A stretch of 64,000 bases of DNA, taken from CAYPPG01 sp964412555 (GTDB taxonomy: Bacteria; Hinthialibacterota; Hinthialibacteria; Hinthialibacterales; Hinthialibacteraceae). The notes under the pieces were generated by a model. The model was not told the origin of the DNA and ran no database searches. It saw only the letters and a program-made list of their open reading frames with translations. Location: NCBI GenBank assembly GCA_964412555.1, contig CAYPPG010000005.1:130656-194655 (forward strand). Direction: 5' to 3'. Position 1 is the first letter of the stretch, and the number at the start of each line of letters is the position of its first letter. A program made the translations under genes and the position numbers. Below are positions 8,826 to 18,128 of this stretch, in pieces.

Positions 8826-10632
8826 GACCTAAATATACATCCAATAATTGTTTTGCAAGCGGAGACGCATGTTCCCCGCCATGTCCACCATGTTCGATTA
8901 AAATTGTAATGACAATCTGAGGATTCTCGAAAGGCCCATAACATACAAACCACGCATGTGTTTTGTCGCCGGGGACCTGAGCGGTGCCTGTTTTTCCGGC
9001 TAATACGAATTCCTCATCTTTCACTCTACGGCCGGTTCCTTGATACGGCCGATTGACGACTTCGTACATCGCTTCATGAACCGTTTCCCATGTTTTGGTT
9101 GAGGCTTCAATTTCCCCGTAGGCAACCGGTTCGAATGTTTTCACTGTTTGGTTGTCGGGAGAAACGATTTTTTGAGCCACTTGCGGATGGTATAGCGTAC
9201 CTCGATTAGCAATTGCACAGATACCGGTTGAAATTTGTATCGGAGTTAAAAGAATCAGACCTTGTCCAATCGAAGCGTTGATCGTATCCCCGGGATACCA
9301 TGATTCGTGTTTATCGATCATTTTCTTGGCTGGATTGGGATAAGGTTCAAATTGCTCTCCTCGTAAATCGATTCCTGTTTTCTCATTCAATCCAAAATAA
9401 CTCATCCACGTAAACAAGCGCTCGATGCCGAGCTGAGAAACCGTTTTATAAAAAAATACATCGCAAGAAAGACACACGGCGTCAATCATATTGACATTTC
9501 CATGGCCTTCCCGTTTGTGGCATCGCCAACCATCTCCACCGAAAGGTTTATAAATGCCGGGACAATATTCCGTATGATTCTTCGTATAATGAAGTTCTTC
9601 CATCAAGGCAAATACTTCGAAGACTTTCTGTACGGAGCCGGGAGGATATTTTCCGGCAATGGCGCGATTGGTCAAAGGAGCGGAAGGATCGGTAAAATAT
9701 TCAACGGCATGTTGAGAAAAATCGTTGGGATCGAATCTCGGACTGGAAGCCATGGCAAGGATCGAATTATCCCGAGGATCGGCGGCGATGATCACTCCGA
9801 TCGAGGCGCCCAAGATCAATTCCGCCGCTTGCTGAAGATTGGAATCGATATTTAGAATGACATCATTGCCCGGGATCGCCGGTTTCATTTGAACGGCTTT
9901 TCCTTGTTGGATTTCGCTGTTATTGACTTTGACCCGGTTGATGCCGTCTTGCCCCCGTAGATACTCTTCATATTTCCACTCGATTCCCCCCAATCCGATA
10001 CGGTCACCGGGAGAGTAATTTTCATAGCGGGATTGTTTCAATTCTGCAGCTGATATTTCCCCTGTGCGCCCCAGAATATGAGAGGCCATCGATCCATAGC
10101 CATACCAACGAGTGGGTACTTTTTCCGTGAAGACCATCGCTTCTGCGGGAAATTCGATTTCACGGGTTTTAATGGCGGCATATTTCTTCTTGTCCACACT
10201 TTTTGCGATGCAGACGCGGTTTTGTTTATAATATTCATCCCGCCGGTTTCTTTTGTAGGCACGCTCTAAATTTTCGTAGGATGTATCCAATATCTGCGAG
10301 AGAAGAGTGAGAGTGCTTTTCAATGGTTCTGTGACAATTCGTTTTCCTTTTCGGCTACTCTCAATGGGAACCCAGATGTCATAATAATCGACGTCCATTG
10401 CGAGTATATTGCCATTTCGGTCTTTGATCATTCCCCGCTTGCTTGGAACGGGAATCTCGCGAATATAGTTTCTTTCCGCTAATTTGACGAATTCGTCCTG
10501 ACGGTATATCTGGATTGTCCATAATCGGAAAACGATAATGGCAAAGACCGCAGTAAATAGAAAAAGGAGCACCTTTAAGCGCAAATCGACTTTCGATGAT
10601 TTGACGATCAAAATCTTTTTGCGATTGCTCAT
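8800..10632 (-). CDS. mrdA: Penicillin-binding protein 2 (elongation transpeptidase)
   Basis: Class B PBP that cross-links peptidoglycan during cell elongation. It has a short cytoplasmic tail, one membrane anchor (about 19-40), the dimerisation domain with SKRGMIKDRNGNILA (64-78), and the transpeptidase domain. The nucleophile is Ser333 in PPGSVQKV with Lys336 (SxxK), then SCD in CLSCDVFFYK, and KTGTAQ near residue 550. SVQK in place of the common STFK or SVFK is a mild variation. Its 610 residues fit the family. GGGGAG precedes ATG with 7 nt. It lies 3 nt after mreD and overlaps rodA, its SEDS partner. Confidence 0.94.
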   Translation of the reverse strand: MSNRKKILIVKSSKVDLRLKVLLFLFTAVFAIIVFRLWTIQIYRQDEFVKLAERNYIREIPVPSKRGMIKDRNGNILAMDVDYYDIWVPIESSRKGKRIVTEPLKSTLTLLSQILDTSYENLERAYKRNRRDEYYKQNRVCIAKSVDKKKYAAIKTREIEFPAEAMVFTEKVPTRWYGYGSMASHILGRTGEISAAELKQSRYENYSPGDRIGLGGIEWKYEEYLRGQDGINRVKVNNSEIQQGKAVQMKPAIPGNDVILNIDSNLQQAAELILGASIGVIIAADPRDNSILAMASSPRFDPNDFSQHAVEYFTDPSAPLTNRAIAGKYPPGSVQKVFEVFALMEELHYTKNHTEYCPGIYKPFGGDGWRCHKREGHGNVNMIDAVCLSCDVFFYKTVSQLGIERLFTWMSYFGLNEKTGIDLRGEQFEPYPNPAKKMIDKHESWYPGDTINASIGQGLILLTPIQISTGICAIANRGTLYHPQVAQKIVSPDNQTVKTFEPVAYGEIEASTKTWETVHEAMYEVVNRPYQGTGRRVKDEEFVLAGKTGTAQVPGDKTHAWFVCYGPFENPQIVITILIEHGGHGGEHASPLAKQLLDVYLGRVSLKDLV

Positions 10633-10635
10633 CCC

Positions 10636-11142
10636 TTATCTCCCCAATAACACCATTGGTTGTGAATTTCTCTGCATCATGGACTGGAATGGAGAAAAAA
10701 ACAGCGGGTAAAGCATAAAACAAATTCCTGTAATGACCGCTCCCGATAACACATAGCGATAGGCCAACGTGACTGGAATGTCATATTCCAAATACGACAG
10801 CCAAAAGATCACTTCCCCGAAACGAACAAAAATGCATGCCAGGATTCCGAGCAACAATCGGGAAAGACTGAATTGCGCCCAGATCAACAAGCGTAAACGT
10901 GCAATGATCATCGTTGTGAGAACAAATAACAACGCATGCGTTCCTTGGATCTCGTAAAAGGCTCCATCCCAAAGTACACCGGCAAGAAAAGCATATAAAT
11001 AGGCCTCTCCCAGTGGCCGGTTCAATGAGATATAGAGAACACTGAGTAAAAGTAAGTCAGGACTCCATCTTCCAGGATCGAAAAGAATCCGGATCAAGAG
11101 ATCGGTAAAAAATGCCGTCACGAGTATCAGCATGAATCGCAT
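10636..11142 (-). CDS. mreD: Rod shape-determining protein MreD
   Basis: A small inner-membrane protein (168 residues) with about five hydrophobic segments, matching the MreD family of elongasome scaffold proteins. Sequence conservation in this family is weak. The call rests on size, topology, the Arg/Asn-containing loop RPLGEAYLYAFLAGVLWD typical of MreD, and its position between mreC (1-nt gap) and mrdA (3-nt gap). Confidence 0.9.
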   Translation of the reverse strand: MRFMLILVTAFFTDLLIRILFDPGRWSPDLLLLSVLYISLNRPLGEAYLYAFLAGVLWDGAFYEIQGTHALLFVLTTMIIARLRLLIWAQFSLSRLLLGILACIFVRFGEVIFWLSYLEYDIPVTLAYRYVLSGAVITGICFMLYPLFFSPFQSMMQRNSQPMVLLGR

Positions 11143-11143
11143 A

Positions 11144-12028
11144 TTATTCCTCGGGCAAAAGGGACACGATTTCTTGTTGGATGGCTGTACTTTTAATCAC
11201 GAAAACTGCCTTGATCGTATTGAAATCGACGGCGGGGACTACAGAATACCCTTCTTCATTTGTTGCGCTGGTAATATAACCGGCCAGTAAACCGCGCTCG
11301 AACACTTTTCCGGCGCCGGATGTGAATACGGCTTGCCCCGGTTCCGGTGTTTGGGTTTCTTCCCCCATTTCCGTCAAGTACAAATCAGTCAAGAGTAAAT
11401 GTTCGCTATCCTCCGTCCCCCGCAATAATCCCTCGTATGGGGTTTCTTTCACGTATACCGGAATTGTACATCCCGGATCAGTTAACAGTTGTACCCATGC
11501 AACATGATCACGCAATCGATAGGTTCGCCCTACAAGTCCTGTACTAGTCATAACCGCTTGATTGATCGAAAGACCGGATTCTATTCCCTTATTGATGATC
11601 AACGCATTCGTCAAACGGTTGTCACGGCGGCAGACGACGGAAGGGACTGTAATATAAGGCTCTTCTCTTGGTAGATTCAGCGCTTCCCGATAATTTTCGT
11701 GTTGGCGTAGTTTATACTGAAGCTCAATGTTTTCTTTCTGTACTTTTTCCAGTTTTTCACGGACTGCGTCCAATTCGGCTTTGGCGTGAAAATTCTCTAC
11801 AAGATTGTTGATTGTACCTCGCACAAAATTGCGAACACTGTAAATTGCAGATACGGGTTTGCTGATAATGCTAGAGACATAATCGGCTGGTTGCTCCTCT
11901 TCATGAGGAGCAAATATCAACATGAGCATCAAAGCGACTATGATGAAAGTGGATCCCAACAACTGAGGACTTAACCAGTTGTTTTTCTTACGGTTCAGAG
12001 GTGTTCTTTTTTTCCTTTTGAAAAACAT
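11144..12028 (-). CDS. mreC: Rod shape-determining protein MreC
   Basis: Bitopic periplasmic scaffold that links MreB filaments to PBP2-RodA. A basic cytoplasmic tail (KRKKRTPLNRKKN) precedes one membrane helix (about 24-42). A coiled coil follows (about 68-115), then the two beta-barrel domains with TSTGLVGRTYRLRDHVAWVQ and the late FTSGAGKVFERGLLAGYI. Its 294 residues are typical. It is spaced 1 nt from mreD. A 312-bp gap separates it from mreB, with a palindromic repeat inside. Confidence 0.93.
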   Translation of the reverse strand: MFFKRKKRTPLNRKKNNWLSPQLLGSTFIIVALMLMLIFAPHEEEQPADYVSSIISKPVSAIYSVRNFVRGTINNLVENFHAKAELDAVREKLEKVQKENIELQYKLRQHENYREALNLPREEPYITVPSVVCRRDNRLTNALIINKGIESGLSINQAVMTSTGLVGRTYRLRDHVAWVQLLTDPGCTIPVYVKETPYEGLLRGTEDSEHLLLTDLYLTEMGEETQTPEPGQAVFTSGAGKVFERGLLAGYITSATNEEGYSVVPAVDFNTIKAVFVIKSTAIQQEIVSLLPEE

Positions 12029-12340
12029 GATCTTTCTGATTGATAAAAGAGGATGTCACGGCAAAAATACCAAACTTGTGGTGCGGACATCCTGTCTGCA
12101 CATTATATGCTAATTCCAAATGAAAATCATACTTTTTACCACCGTGTCAAAGAGATTGAGGAATCCAAAAATAGAATGATTGACTGTGTTCAAATCCATT
12201 TTAACTCAAAAAACCACAATTCGTTCTTTGAATTCAACAATACGGTTTCTCTTGGGGAAATGATGATCCCCTCAACCTCAAATTTCATACGATAGAAGAG
12301 CATTTGTCAATAGTGATTCCTCTTTTTTTCACTATTGTTT
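12029..12340. other. mreB-mreC intergenic region
   Basis: This 312-bp gap holds a dispersed palindrome (12081-12101) and, directly after the mreB stop, a 9-bp inverted repeat CAATAGTGA/TCACTATTG (12308-12316 with 12329-12337) around a T-rich loop. That hairpin has no U-tract in the mreB direction, so it is more likely a processing or attenuation element than a full terminator. No credible coding region is seen. Confidence 0.5.
12081..12101. repeat. REP-like palindrome, CATCC-core family, copy 1
   Basis: GTGCGGACA and TGTCTGCAC form a stem with one G-T mismatch around TCC. It shares the core GC-purine-rich-arm/CATCC/arm layout with copies near 32,983, 34,024 and 36,236. Read on the plus strand it encodes the peptide GADILSA. 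Confidence 0.65.
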
Positions 12341-13378
12341 TTAAATATTATCCGCCGTTTGAATGACGGAACGGAGTCGGTCCATTTCATCCAATGCTTT
12401 TCCGGTTCCCAACGCGACACAGGTCAGTGGATCATCCGCCACATGCACCGGTAAACCAGTTTCTTCTGCAATCAATGTATCCACACCTCTCAGCAAGGAA
12501 CCACCTCCTGCTAACATGATTCCACGTTCCATGATATCGGCTGCCAATTCAGGCGGAGTTTCTTCCAACGCGATTTTGACGACGTCTACAATGGCGCTGA
12601 TCGGTTCTTGTAAACAATCGCGAATTTCCTCCGAAGTGATTTTGACGGTTTTTGGTAATCCATTGATCAAATCTCTCCCTTTGATGTCGATGGTTTGCTC
12701 TTCCCCGATTTTTGTCGCGGAACCGATCCCGATTTTGATCATTTCGGAAGTCCGTTCTCCAATCATGAGGTTATAATTTTTCTTGATGTGAGAGATGATG
12801 GCATCGTCCAGTTCGTCACCGGCGACGCGGATGGAGCGGGAAACAACCAAACCGGAGAGTGAAATCACAGCCACTTCAGTCGTGCCTCCCCCGATATCGA
12901 CGATCATGTTACCCGAGGCTTCAGCCACCGGCAATCCGGCGCCGATCGCGGCAGCCATCGGTTCTTCGATAAGCAAGACATCTCTGGCACCCGCACTGAC
13001 GGCGGAATCTTTCACGGCGCGCCGTTCCACGCTGGTGATCCCCGACGGCACACAAACCATAATGCGTGGATTGACCATACGGGTTCGATTGTGAACCTTA
13101 TTGATAAAATAACGAAGCATGGCTTCGGTCACTTCGAAATCGGCGATGACACCGTCTTTCATTGGGCGAATGGCGACGATATTGCCAGGAGTTCGCCCCA
13201 GCATGTTCTTCGCTTCAATTCCCACGGCAAGAACTTGATTCGTTCCTTTCACGATGGCGACGACGGAAGGTTCACAGAGAACAATTCCTTGTCCTTTGAC
13301 ATAGACCAATGTATTGGCTGTTCCCAGATCAATACCGAGATCGCGGGAAAACATTCCTTTAATATGCGAAAATAACAT
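12341..13378 (-). CDS. mreB: Rod shape-determining actin homologue MreB
   Basis: Cytoplasmic actin-like ATPase that forms membrane-bound filaments and directs lateral wall synthesis. Nucleotide-binding signatures are present: phosphate-1 DLGTANTLVYVKGQGIVL near 17-34, the phosphate-2 loop DIGGGTTEVAVISL, the connecting VCVPSGIT and the adenosine motif LAGGGSLLRGVD. The 345-residue length is typical. GGAGA lies 7 nt before ATG. It is the first gene of the shape cluster and has a long, structured upstream region. Confidence 0.97.
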   Translation of the reverse strand: MLFSHIKGMFSRDLGIDLGTANTLVYVKGQGIVLCEPSVVAIVKGTNQVLAVGIEAKNMLGRTPGNIVAIRPMKDGVIADFEVTEAMLRYFINKVHNRTRMVNPRIMVCVPSGITSVERRAVKDSAVSAGARDVLLIEEPMAAAIGAGLPVAEASGNMIVDIGGGTTEVAVISLSGLVVSRSIRVAGDELDDAIISHIKKNYNLMIGERTSEMIKIGIGSATKIGEEQTIDIKGRDLINGLPKTVKITSEEIRDCLQEPISAIVDVVKIALEETPPELAADIMERGIMLAGGGSLLRGVDTLIAEETGLPVHVADDPLTCVALGTGKALDEMDRLRSVIQTADNI

Positions 13379-13609
13379 TAACGGTTCTCCAAACTGTTAA
13401 GACTTGAAATATACCCACTCAAGGGATCTCTCATAAAACGATTGGAAAAAATGTTTGTCGCTTTATATTGAATCTTGTGAATTATGAGTTGTATTCGGTT
13501 ATTTGTCGATACCGCCTTTCACTGGATTGATTAATATTCGAATTCGGCGTGCTGGAATATGTCAAGCCCTTTCTACATTCCTTTGATGATTGTCACGCTG
13601 GCTTCTTAC

Positions 13610-13669
13610 GGGTATTTCCAAACGTGCCACCGGAGAAGGTGGCACGTGTTTTGGTCTTTCATCATACCC
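13610..13669. repeat. Extended nested hairpin upstream of mreB
   Basis: Three nested helices are visible: GGGTAT/ATACCC (13,610-13,615 with 13,664-13,669), CCAAA/TTTGG (13,618-13,622 with 13,650-13,654) and CGTGCCACC/GGTGGCACG (13,623-13,631 with 13,638-13,646) around a GGAGAA loop. That is 20 base pairs in 60 nt. It lies about 230-290 nt before the mreB start and could be a structured 5' leader, part of a small RNA, or a REP-type element. On the plus strand the inner hairpin is followed by GTTTTGG, a poor terminator tail. Confidence 0.7.
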
Positions 13670-13883
13670 AATTGAGCATAAGCATATTTTATCAGTTTTG
13701 TTCAATCGGATATCAATGAGTGCGATTCTCTTCTCAGCGTGTTGAATCACCCGTAGTATTCGTCCTTTTAAAACGGTTGTATTGGACCGCTCGTAAAACT
13801 CCCTAACAAAAATTATTATAATATACTCTGAAATGGTGAAACATATAACCCCGCATTGAATGAAATGTTCGTTATCCTATCCC

Positions 13884-13917
13884 AAAAAAAATCCCCAGAG
13901 TGGAGGGGACTCTGGGG
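13884..13917 (-). terminator. Rho-independent terminator of smc
   Basis: CCCCAGAGT (13,893-13,901) pairs perfectly with ACTCTGGGG (13,909-13,917) across a 7-nt loop. On the minus strand it is followed by a run of eight or so T residues. It lies about 70 nt after the smc stop. Confidence 0.88.
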
Positions 13918-13984
13918 GAGATATGCACGGGCGCAATTGCGCCTGTTGGAGACGAAAATTTATCTCAATTGACTTGGTTTTTTC

Positions 13985-16900
13985 TTATACAGCCACTTCC
14001 TCCGGGATTTCTTCCACATTGGATTCAGGAGAATCCGAATCCTCGAGGAATTGTTGCATTTCATCTATTTCCGAATCATTCGTGTTTTTGAATTGCATGG
14101 AATAAATCGAAGAAATTCCTTCTACTGCCATAGTGACGCCATATAACGCATCACACATCTCCATCGTCTTTTTGTTGTGGGTAATGATCAAGAATTGGGA
14201 GTGTTCTAGAAATCCGTGTAGAATCTTCGTGAATCGGCCGACATTATTGTCGTCAAGGGGAGCGTCGATTTCGTCCAGCAGGCAGAAGGGGCTGGGTTTG
14301 ATCTCATAAACCGCGAACAGAAGCGCGATGGCGACTAGCGCTTTTTCACCACCGGAAAGAAGGGAAATGGACTGCAATTTTTTTCCGGGCGGTTGCACTT
14401 CGATATCAATACCGGCTTCCATAGGATCCCCCTCGAGCAATATCAATTCTGCACGCCCTCCATTGAACATTCGGCGAAACATATGGTTGAAATTTTCTTT
14501 CACTTGTTCGAATGTTTTAAGGAATAAATCCACAGTCGTGCTATGCAAGTCTTTTGTTGTGGCGATTAAATCCGCTTTGGATTTTTCCAGATCATTTTTT
14601 TGTTCTTCCAGAAAATCACACCGTTGGCGTACTTCTTCGTATTCTTCAATGGCCAGTTCGTTGACAAGGCCAAGTTGTTCGAGCCGACGACGATAAAAGG
14701 CGGATTTTTCATTCAATTCATCATCGCTGCGTTCGTCCCGTTCCAATTCCAGGCGATTTTCTAGTTTTGAAAACGTTTCATCAAGTTGGCGGCGCCAATA
14801 TTCTTCCTCGACTTGAGTTTTCATCCTTTCCTGATCAACATTGTCTTTTTCCTGGCGGATGGATTCATATCGTTCTTGATTCTGATTCTCTTCTTCCTCT
14901 ACTTTTTGAATTTCCGCACGAAGACCATGATGGATTTCTTCGCTTTCCTGCAATTCTTTCCAAAGAGAGTTTCGATCTTCTTTTAATTGGACAATTGTAT
15001 TTTTGGCGTTTTCAATAGCCTGTTGGGCTTCAAAGCGCCTTTCTTCTTGTTGCTGCGCGAGATGGCGCTTTTCTTCAATATCTTGTTTCAGTTCTTTGAG
15101 GTGTCGTGCAAGCGTCTCGATATCGGCCGACCAACGTTCTCTATCCTTGCTTTTTTCCAGGAGAAACATTCGGTTTTCAGAAAGAAAATCTTCTATTTCT
15201 TTTCGTTTTTCACGAATTTCCTGAATGGTGGATTGATATTCTTCCAATTCACTTTCGAGTTGATCTTTTTTACGTTGATATTCTTCAATTTGTTCGGTTC
15301 GATGTTCTTCTTCACGAGAACCGGCTTCGATTGCGTTGATGAGCGTTTCTTGTTCGGTTTTATAGGCTTGATCTGTTTGAGTCAGTCGATGCAGTTGTTT
15401 TTGAGTACGCTCCAGCTCATCCCGCAAGGCGCTTTGGCGGTTTTGCTTCTCAAGTAAAGTTTGGCGAATGGTGTCTCGTTCCGAGGCAAGGATTGAAATC
15501 TCTTTTCGGATATTTTGAACATGTTCTTCGAGACGAGAACGTTCTTTCTCAAGGGTACCGGCTATTTCTTCCAAGCGGCTGATTTCTGTTGCCCGATTCA
15601 AGATTTGAGAGGTTGAAGAATAGCCTCCGCTGATCGATCCGTCATTTTCCAAAATTTCCCCCGATGGAGTGACGATTTTTACTCCATGAGGGAGTGAATC
15701 GCGCAACTGCAACGCTTCTTCCAGGTTGGTGACGAGAAAAACATGGTCCAATAATCTTCTTACATAGGGCCGATACGTCTCATCACATTGAACATAATCC
15801 GATAGGGTTTTCCGATTTCGCAAGGTTTCAGGGATTTTTGATAATTCATCACCAAAGGGAGCGCTGACGGGAAGAAAGGAGAGCCATCCTTTTTTCTCTT
15901 CCCGTAATTTCGTGATAGCCTTCAATGCGGTTTCATCGTTCCGGGTCAAGATGGCTTGCAGTTTTCGTGACAATGCGGCTTCGATGGCTCGCTCGTATCC
16001 AGGTTCGACTTGAATGATTTCAGCGAATGTTCCTATCAGCTCGGTGGACAATTCACCTTCTTCGCGCAAGAGATACCGGACTCCTTCATCAAATCCCTCC
16101 AGTTTTTCTTGTAGCTCGCAGAGGGATTCCCAGCGGGAACGGGTTTGCTGCCAACGGCGCTCGCACGCGTTCAAACCGGTTTTGGCTGTTGACTCGGCTT
16201 CTGTGAGAGTGCTCAATCGGGATCGCGCGTTTTCCAACTGACTTTGAAGTTCGAGAACACTCGCGTCGACTTCGGAAAGCTCTTGTGTCAATGTGTTGAG
16301 TTTTTCATTGTGAGCCGTAATGTCCTTCGAGATATATTCTTGCTCACTTTTGACTTGTTCCAACCGGCTGATGTAATGTTCTTTTTCGCGTTCCCATAAT
16401 CGCTGCTGGTTTTTTCGTTCTGTGATTTGGTGCTCGATATCCAAAAAAGTGCGTTGCTTTTCTTGCCCTTCATTTTCGATAAGGGTTGCTTGCTCGACCA
16501 CCTGAGTCAAAGATTCATTGTGTTGTTCAATCGTCTTTTTGAGGGCTTCGATTTCCTCCGTCAGTTGTTTTACTTGCTTTTCCGCTTCAAGGATTCGTTG
16601 TTGTTCTTCTTCAGTTCTTTTTAAATCGGCTTCGCATTCTTCGAGAAGACGTGTTTGAAGTTGAGCATATTCGGCACTGCGTTCGTTGAGCGAGTTCAAA
16701 TGCTGTTCCATTTGTTCAAGCCGTGCCGTGGTGGTGGAATAGGAATCTCTTTTGGTTCTGTTGATCGATTCCTGCTCTTGTATTTTTGCATTCAATGCGT
16801 TTTTTCGTTCTCGAATTTCTTGAAGCTGGCCTTGGTAGGTGTCGATTTGCGCTTGTAATCCGTTTAGACGTGAGTTGTTTTTTTCCAGCTTTTCATGTAA

Positions 16901-17608
16901 TTCTTTGCCACGGCGGGCGTGAAGGATATAATCGACTTCCCGTAAATTCCTTCGATACTTTTTGGCTAATTCAGCCTGTTTTGCTTGGCGTTCCAAAGAT
17001 CGTTTTTGCCTTTGCAATTCACTTAGAATATCGACGATTCTAGTCAAATCCGTATCGGTTCGTTCCAATTTGCGAAGTGCCTCGGTTTTGCGATTCAGAA
17101 AGCGTGCAACTCCAGCTGCTTCTTCCAGAATTTCGCGGCGATTGATGGGTTTGGCATTGACGATCATATCGACACGCCCTTGTTCCATCATTGAATAAGC
17201 ATTGGTTCCGATACCGGAATCCAGAAATAGGTCCGTGACATCTTTCATCCGGCATTTGGTTCGATTGATTAGATATTCGCTTTCCCCGCTACGATGCAAG
17301 CGACGGCTGATCAAAACCTCCCGGTACGAAATCGGAAGAGTGCCATTTTCATTGTCGAATAAAAGAGATACTTCTGCGAAACCCGAGGCCGGACGATTGG
17401 CGGAACCGTTGAAAATCATATCCTGCATGACGCCGCCTCGAAGCCGTCTTGGATTGTGTTCGCCAATTACCCACCGAATGGCATCCGATAGATTGGATTT
17501 TCCACATCCGTTTGGACCGATGATGCCTGTAACGCCTCTTTCAAATTTAATTTCGACTTTATTGGCAAATGATTTGAATCCGGAGATCGTGAGTTTTTTT
17601 AGAAGCAT
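13985..17608 (-). CDS. smc: Chromosome segregation ATPase SMC
   Basis: Core of the bacterial condensin that compacts and resolves chromosomes with ScpA and ScpB. Walker A GPNGCGKS is at 31-38. Two long coiled-coil arms rich in Glu, Gln, Arg and Leu flank a hinge near residues 505-680 (ELIGTFAEIIQVEPGYERAI, then SGEILENDGSISGG). The C-terminal head holds the signature LSGGEKALVAIALLFA and Walker B FCLLDEIDAPLDD. Its 1207 residues are typical. GAGGG lies 6 nt before ATG. It is a single-gene unit with its own promoter and terminator; scpA and scpB are not nearby. Confidence 0.96.
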   Translation of the reverse strand: MLLKKLTISGFKSFANKVEIKFERGVTGIIGPNGCGKSNLSDAIRWVIGEHNPRRLRGGVMQDMIFNGSANRPASGFAEVSLLFDNENGTLPISYREVLISRRLHRSGESEYLINRTKCRMKDVTDLFLDSGIGTNAYSMMEQGRVDMIVNAKPINRREILEEAAGVARFLNRKTEALRKLERTDTDLTRIVDILSELQRQKRSLERQAKQAELAKKYRRNLREVDYILHARRGKELHEKLEKNNSRLNGLQAQIDTYQGQLQEIRERKNALNAKIQEQESINRTKRDSYSTTTARLEQMEQHLNSLNERSAEYAQLQTRLLEECEADLKRTEEEQQRILEAEKQVKQLTEEIEALKKTIEQHNESLTQVVEQATLIENEGQEKQRTFLDIEHQITERKNQQRLWEREKEHYISRLEQVKSEQEYISKDITAHNEKLNTLTQELSEVDASVLELQSQLENARSRLSTLTEAESTAKTGLNACERRWQQTRSRWESLCELQEKLEGFDEGVRYLLREEGELSTELIGTFAEIIQVEPGYERAIEAALSRKLQAILTRNDETALKAITKLREEKKGWLSFLPVSAPFGDELSKIPETLRNRKTLSDYVQCDETYRPYVRRLLDHVFLVTNLEEALQLRDSLPHGVKIVTPSGEILENDGSISGGYSSTSQILNRATEISRLEEIAGTLEKERSRLEEHVQNIRKEISILASERDTIRQTLLEKQNRQSALRDELERTQKQLHRLTQTDQAYKTEQETLINAIEAGSREEEHRTEQIEEYQRKKDQLESELEEYQSTIQEIREKRKEIEDFLSENRMFLLEKSKDRERWSADIETLARHLKELKQDIEEKRHLAQQQEERRFEAQQAIENAKNTIVQLKEDRNSLWKELQESEEIHHGLRAEIQKVEEEENQNQERYESIRQEKDNVDQERMKTQVEEEYWRRQLDETFSKLENRLELERDERSDDELNEKSAFYRRRLEQLGLVNELAIEEYEEVRQRCDFLEEQKNDLEKSKADLIATTKDLHSTTVDLFLKTFEQVKENFNHMFRRMFNGGRAELILLEGDPMEAGIDIEVQPPGKKLQSISLLSGGEKALVAIALLFAVYEIKPSPFCLLDEIDAPLDDNNVGRFTKILHGFLEHSQFLIITHNKKTMEMCDALYGVTMAVEGISSIYSMQFKNTNDSEIDEMQQFLEDSDSPESNVEEIPEEVAV

Positions 17609-17797
17609 AACGTTCCCTCAACTCTTCTACGGGGAGAGTGCATTATCGATAACTTATGGAATCCCCTGAACTTGAAGAAGTTCGTGCATATCTTTTTGAA
17701 ATTCAATATAGACAAAAGACGCTATCTGCAAATGTTGAATACCATTTGATTTCACCACAAGATATTGTATGATCCATTTTGTGGCAACACGAGCAAA

Positions 17798-17826
17798 ACT
17801 ATAATGAGATTTGGGGAATCTGTCAA
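17798..17826 (-). promoter_or_regulatory. Sigma-70-type promoter of smc
   Basis: On the minus strand TTGACA (17,821-17,826) and TATAGT (17,798-17,803) are separated by exactly 17 bp. This gives a leader of about 180 nt before the smc start. Confidence 0.8.
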
Positions 17827-17848
17827 TAGGGAACACAATAAAAAGTAT

Positions 17849-17948
17849 ATATCCACAATTCATCCACAACATATAGTGTTAAATTACACTTAGTTTAATT
17901 GTTGAATTTGAAGCACTTACACTTTTTTCTCTCCACAATATATCCACA
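17849..17948 (+). promoter_or_regulatory. Cluster of DnaA-box-like sites
   Basis: ATATCCACA (17,849-17,857), TCATCCACA (17,860-17,868) and ATATCCACA (17,940-17,948) each differ from the TTATCCACA consensus at one position and share one orientation. A weaker CTCTCCACA (17,929-17,937) has two differences. They lie just upstream of the smc promoter in AT-rich DNA. They could bind DnaA for replication or transcription control; dnaA and dnaN are not in the window. Confidence 0.4.
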
Positions 17949-17950
17949 AA

Positions 17951-17999
17951 CAAAAAAAAAGGCCGCTGAGATGAAAAAGAGGGTTTCAAAACAGCGGCT
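17951..17999 (-). terminator. Rho-independent terminator of the sigma factor gene
   Basis: GCCGCTG (17,962-17,968) pairs with CAGCGGC (17,992-17,998), with internal GAAA/TTTC pairing possible. On the minus strand it runs into a tract of nine T residues. Confidence 0.8.
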
Positions 18000-18128
18000 G
18001 GGGAGGTATATGAAGATTGAACTTATTTTCGCTTATTTTATAGACTGACTTTATTCCGTTCTTTTTTGCAAGTGATGATTATTCTATGACTACATCTTTT
18101 ATTGATACGAAAAAAGCTTGATTGTATT

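Larger units (their letters stand above)
13379..13984. other. smc-mreB intergenic region
   Basis: This 606-bp gap between two minus-strand genes holds the smc terminator (13,884-13,917), a nested hairpin (13,610-13,669) and a weak promoter candidate for mreB (TTGATA and GATAAA on the minus strand at 13,711-13,716 and 13,688-13,693, 17 bp apart). A 62-codon frame crosses the hairpin but lacks a start signal. The long leader suggests post-transcriptional control of mreB or a separate small RNA. Confidence 0.5.
17609..18128. other. Sigma factor-smc intergenic region
   Basis: In 520 bp this AT-rich gap holds the smc promoter, four TCCACA-containing near-DnaA boxes, an AGTGT-TAAATT-ACACT dyad (17,875-17,890) and the terminator of the sigma gene. 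No coding region is credible. Confidence 0.6.

Noticed and set aside
12053..12295. 80-codon plus-strand frame between mreB and mreC
   Set aside because: It runs through the palindromic repeat (giving GADILSA) and has no conserved sequence. Its start lies next to GAGG by chance.
13562..13750. 62-codon minus-strand frame upstream of mreB
   Set aside because: It spans the nested hairpin and has no ribosome site; the structured RNA explains the region better.
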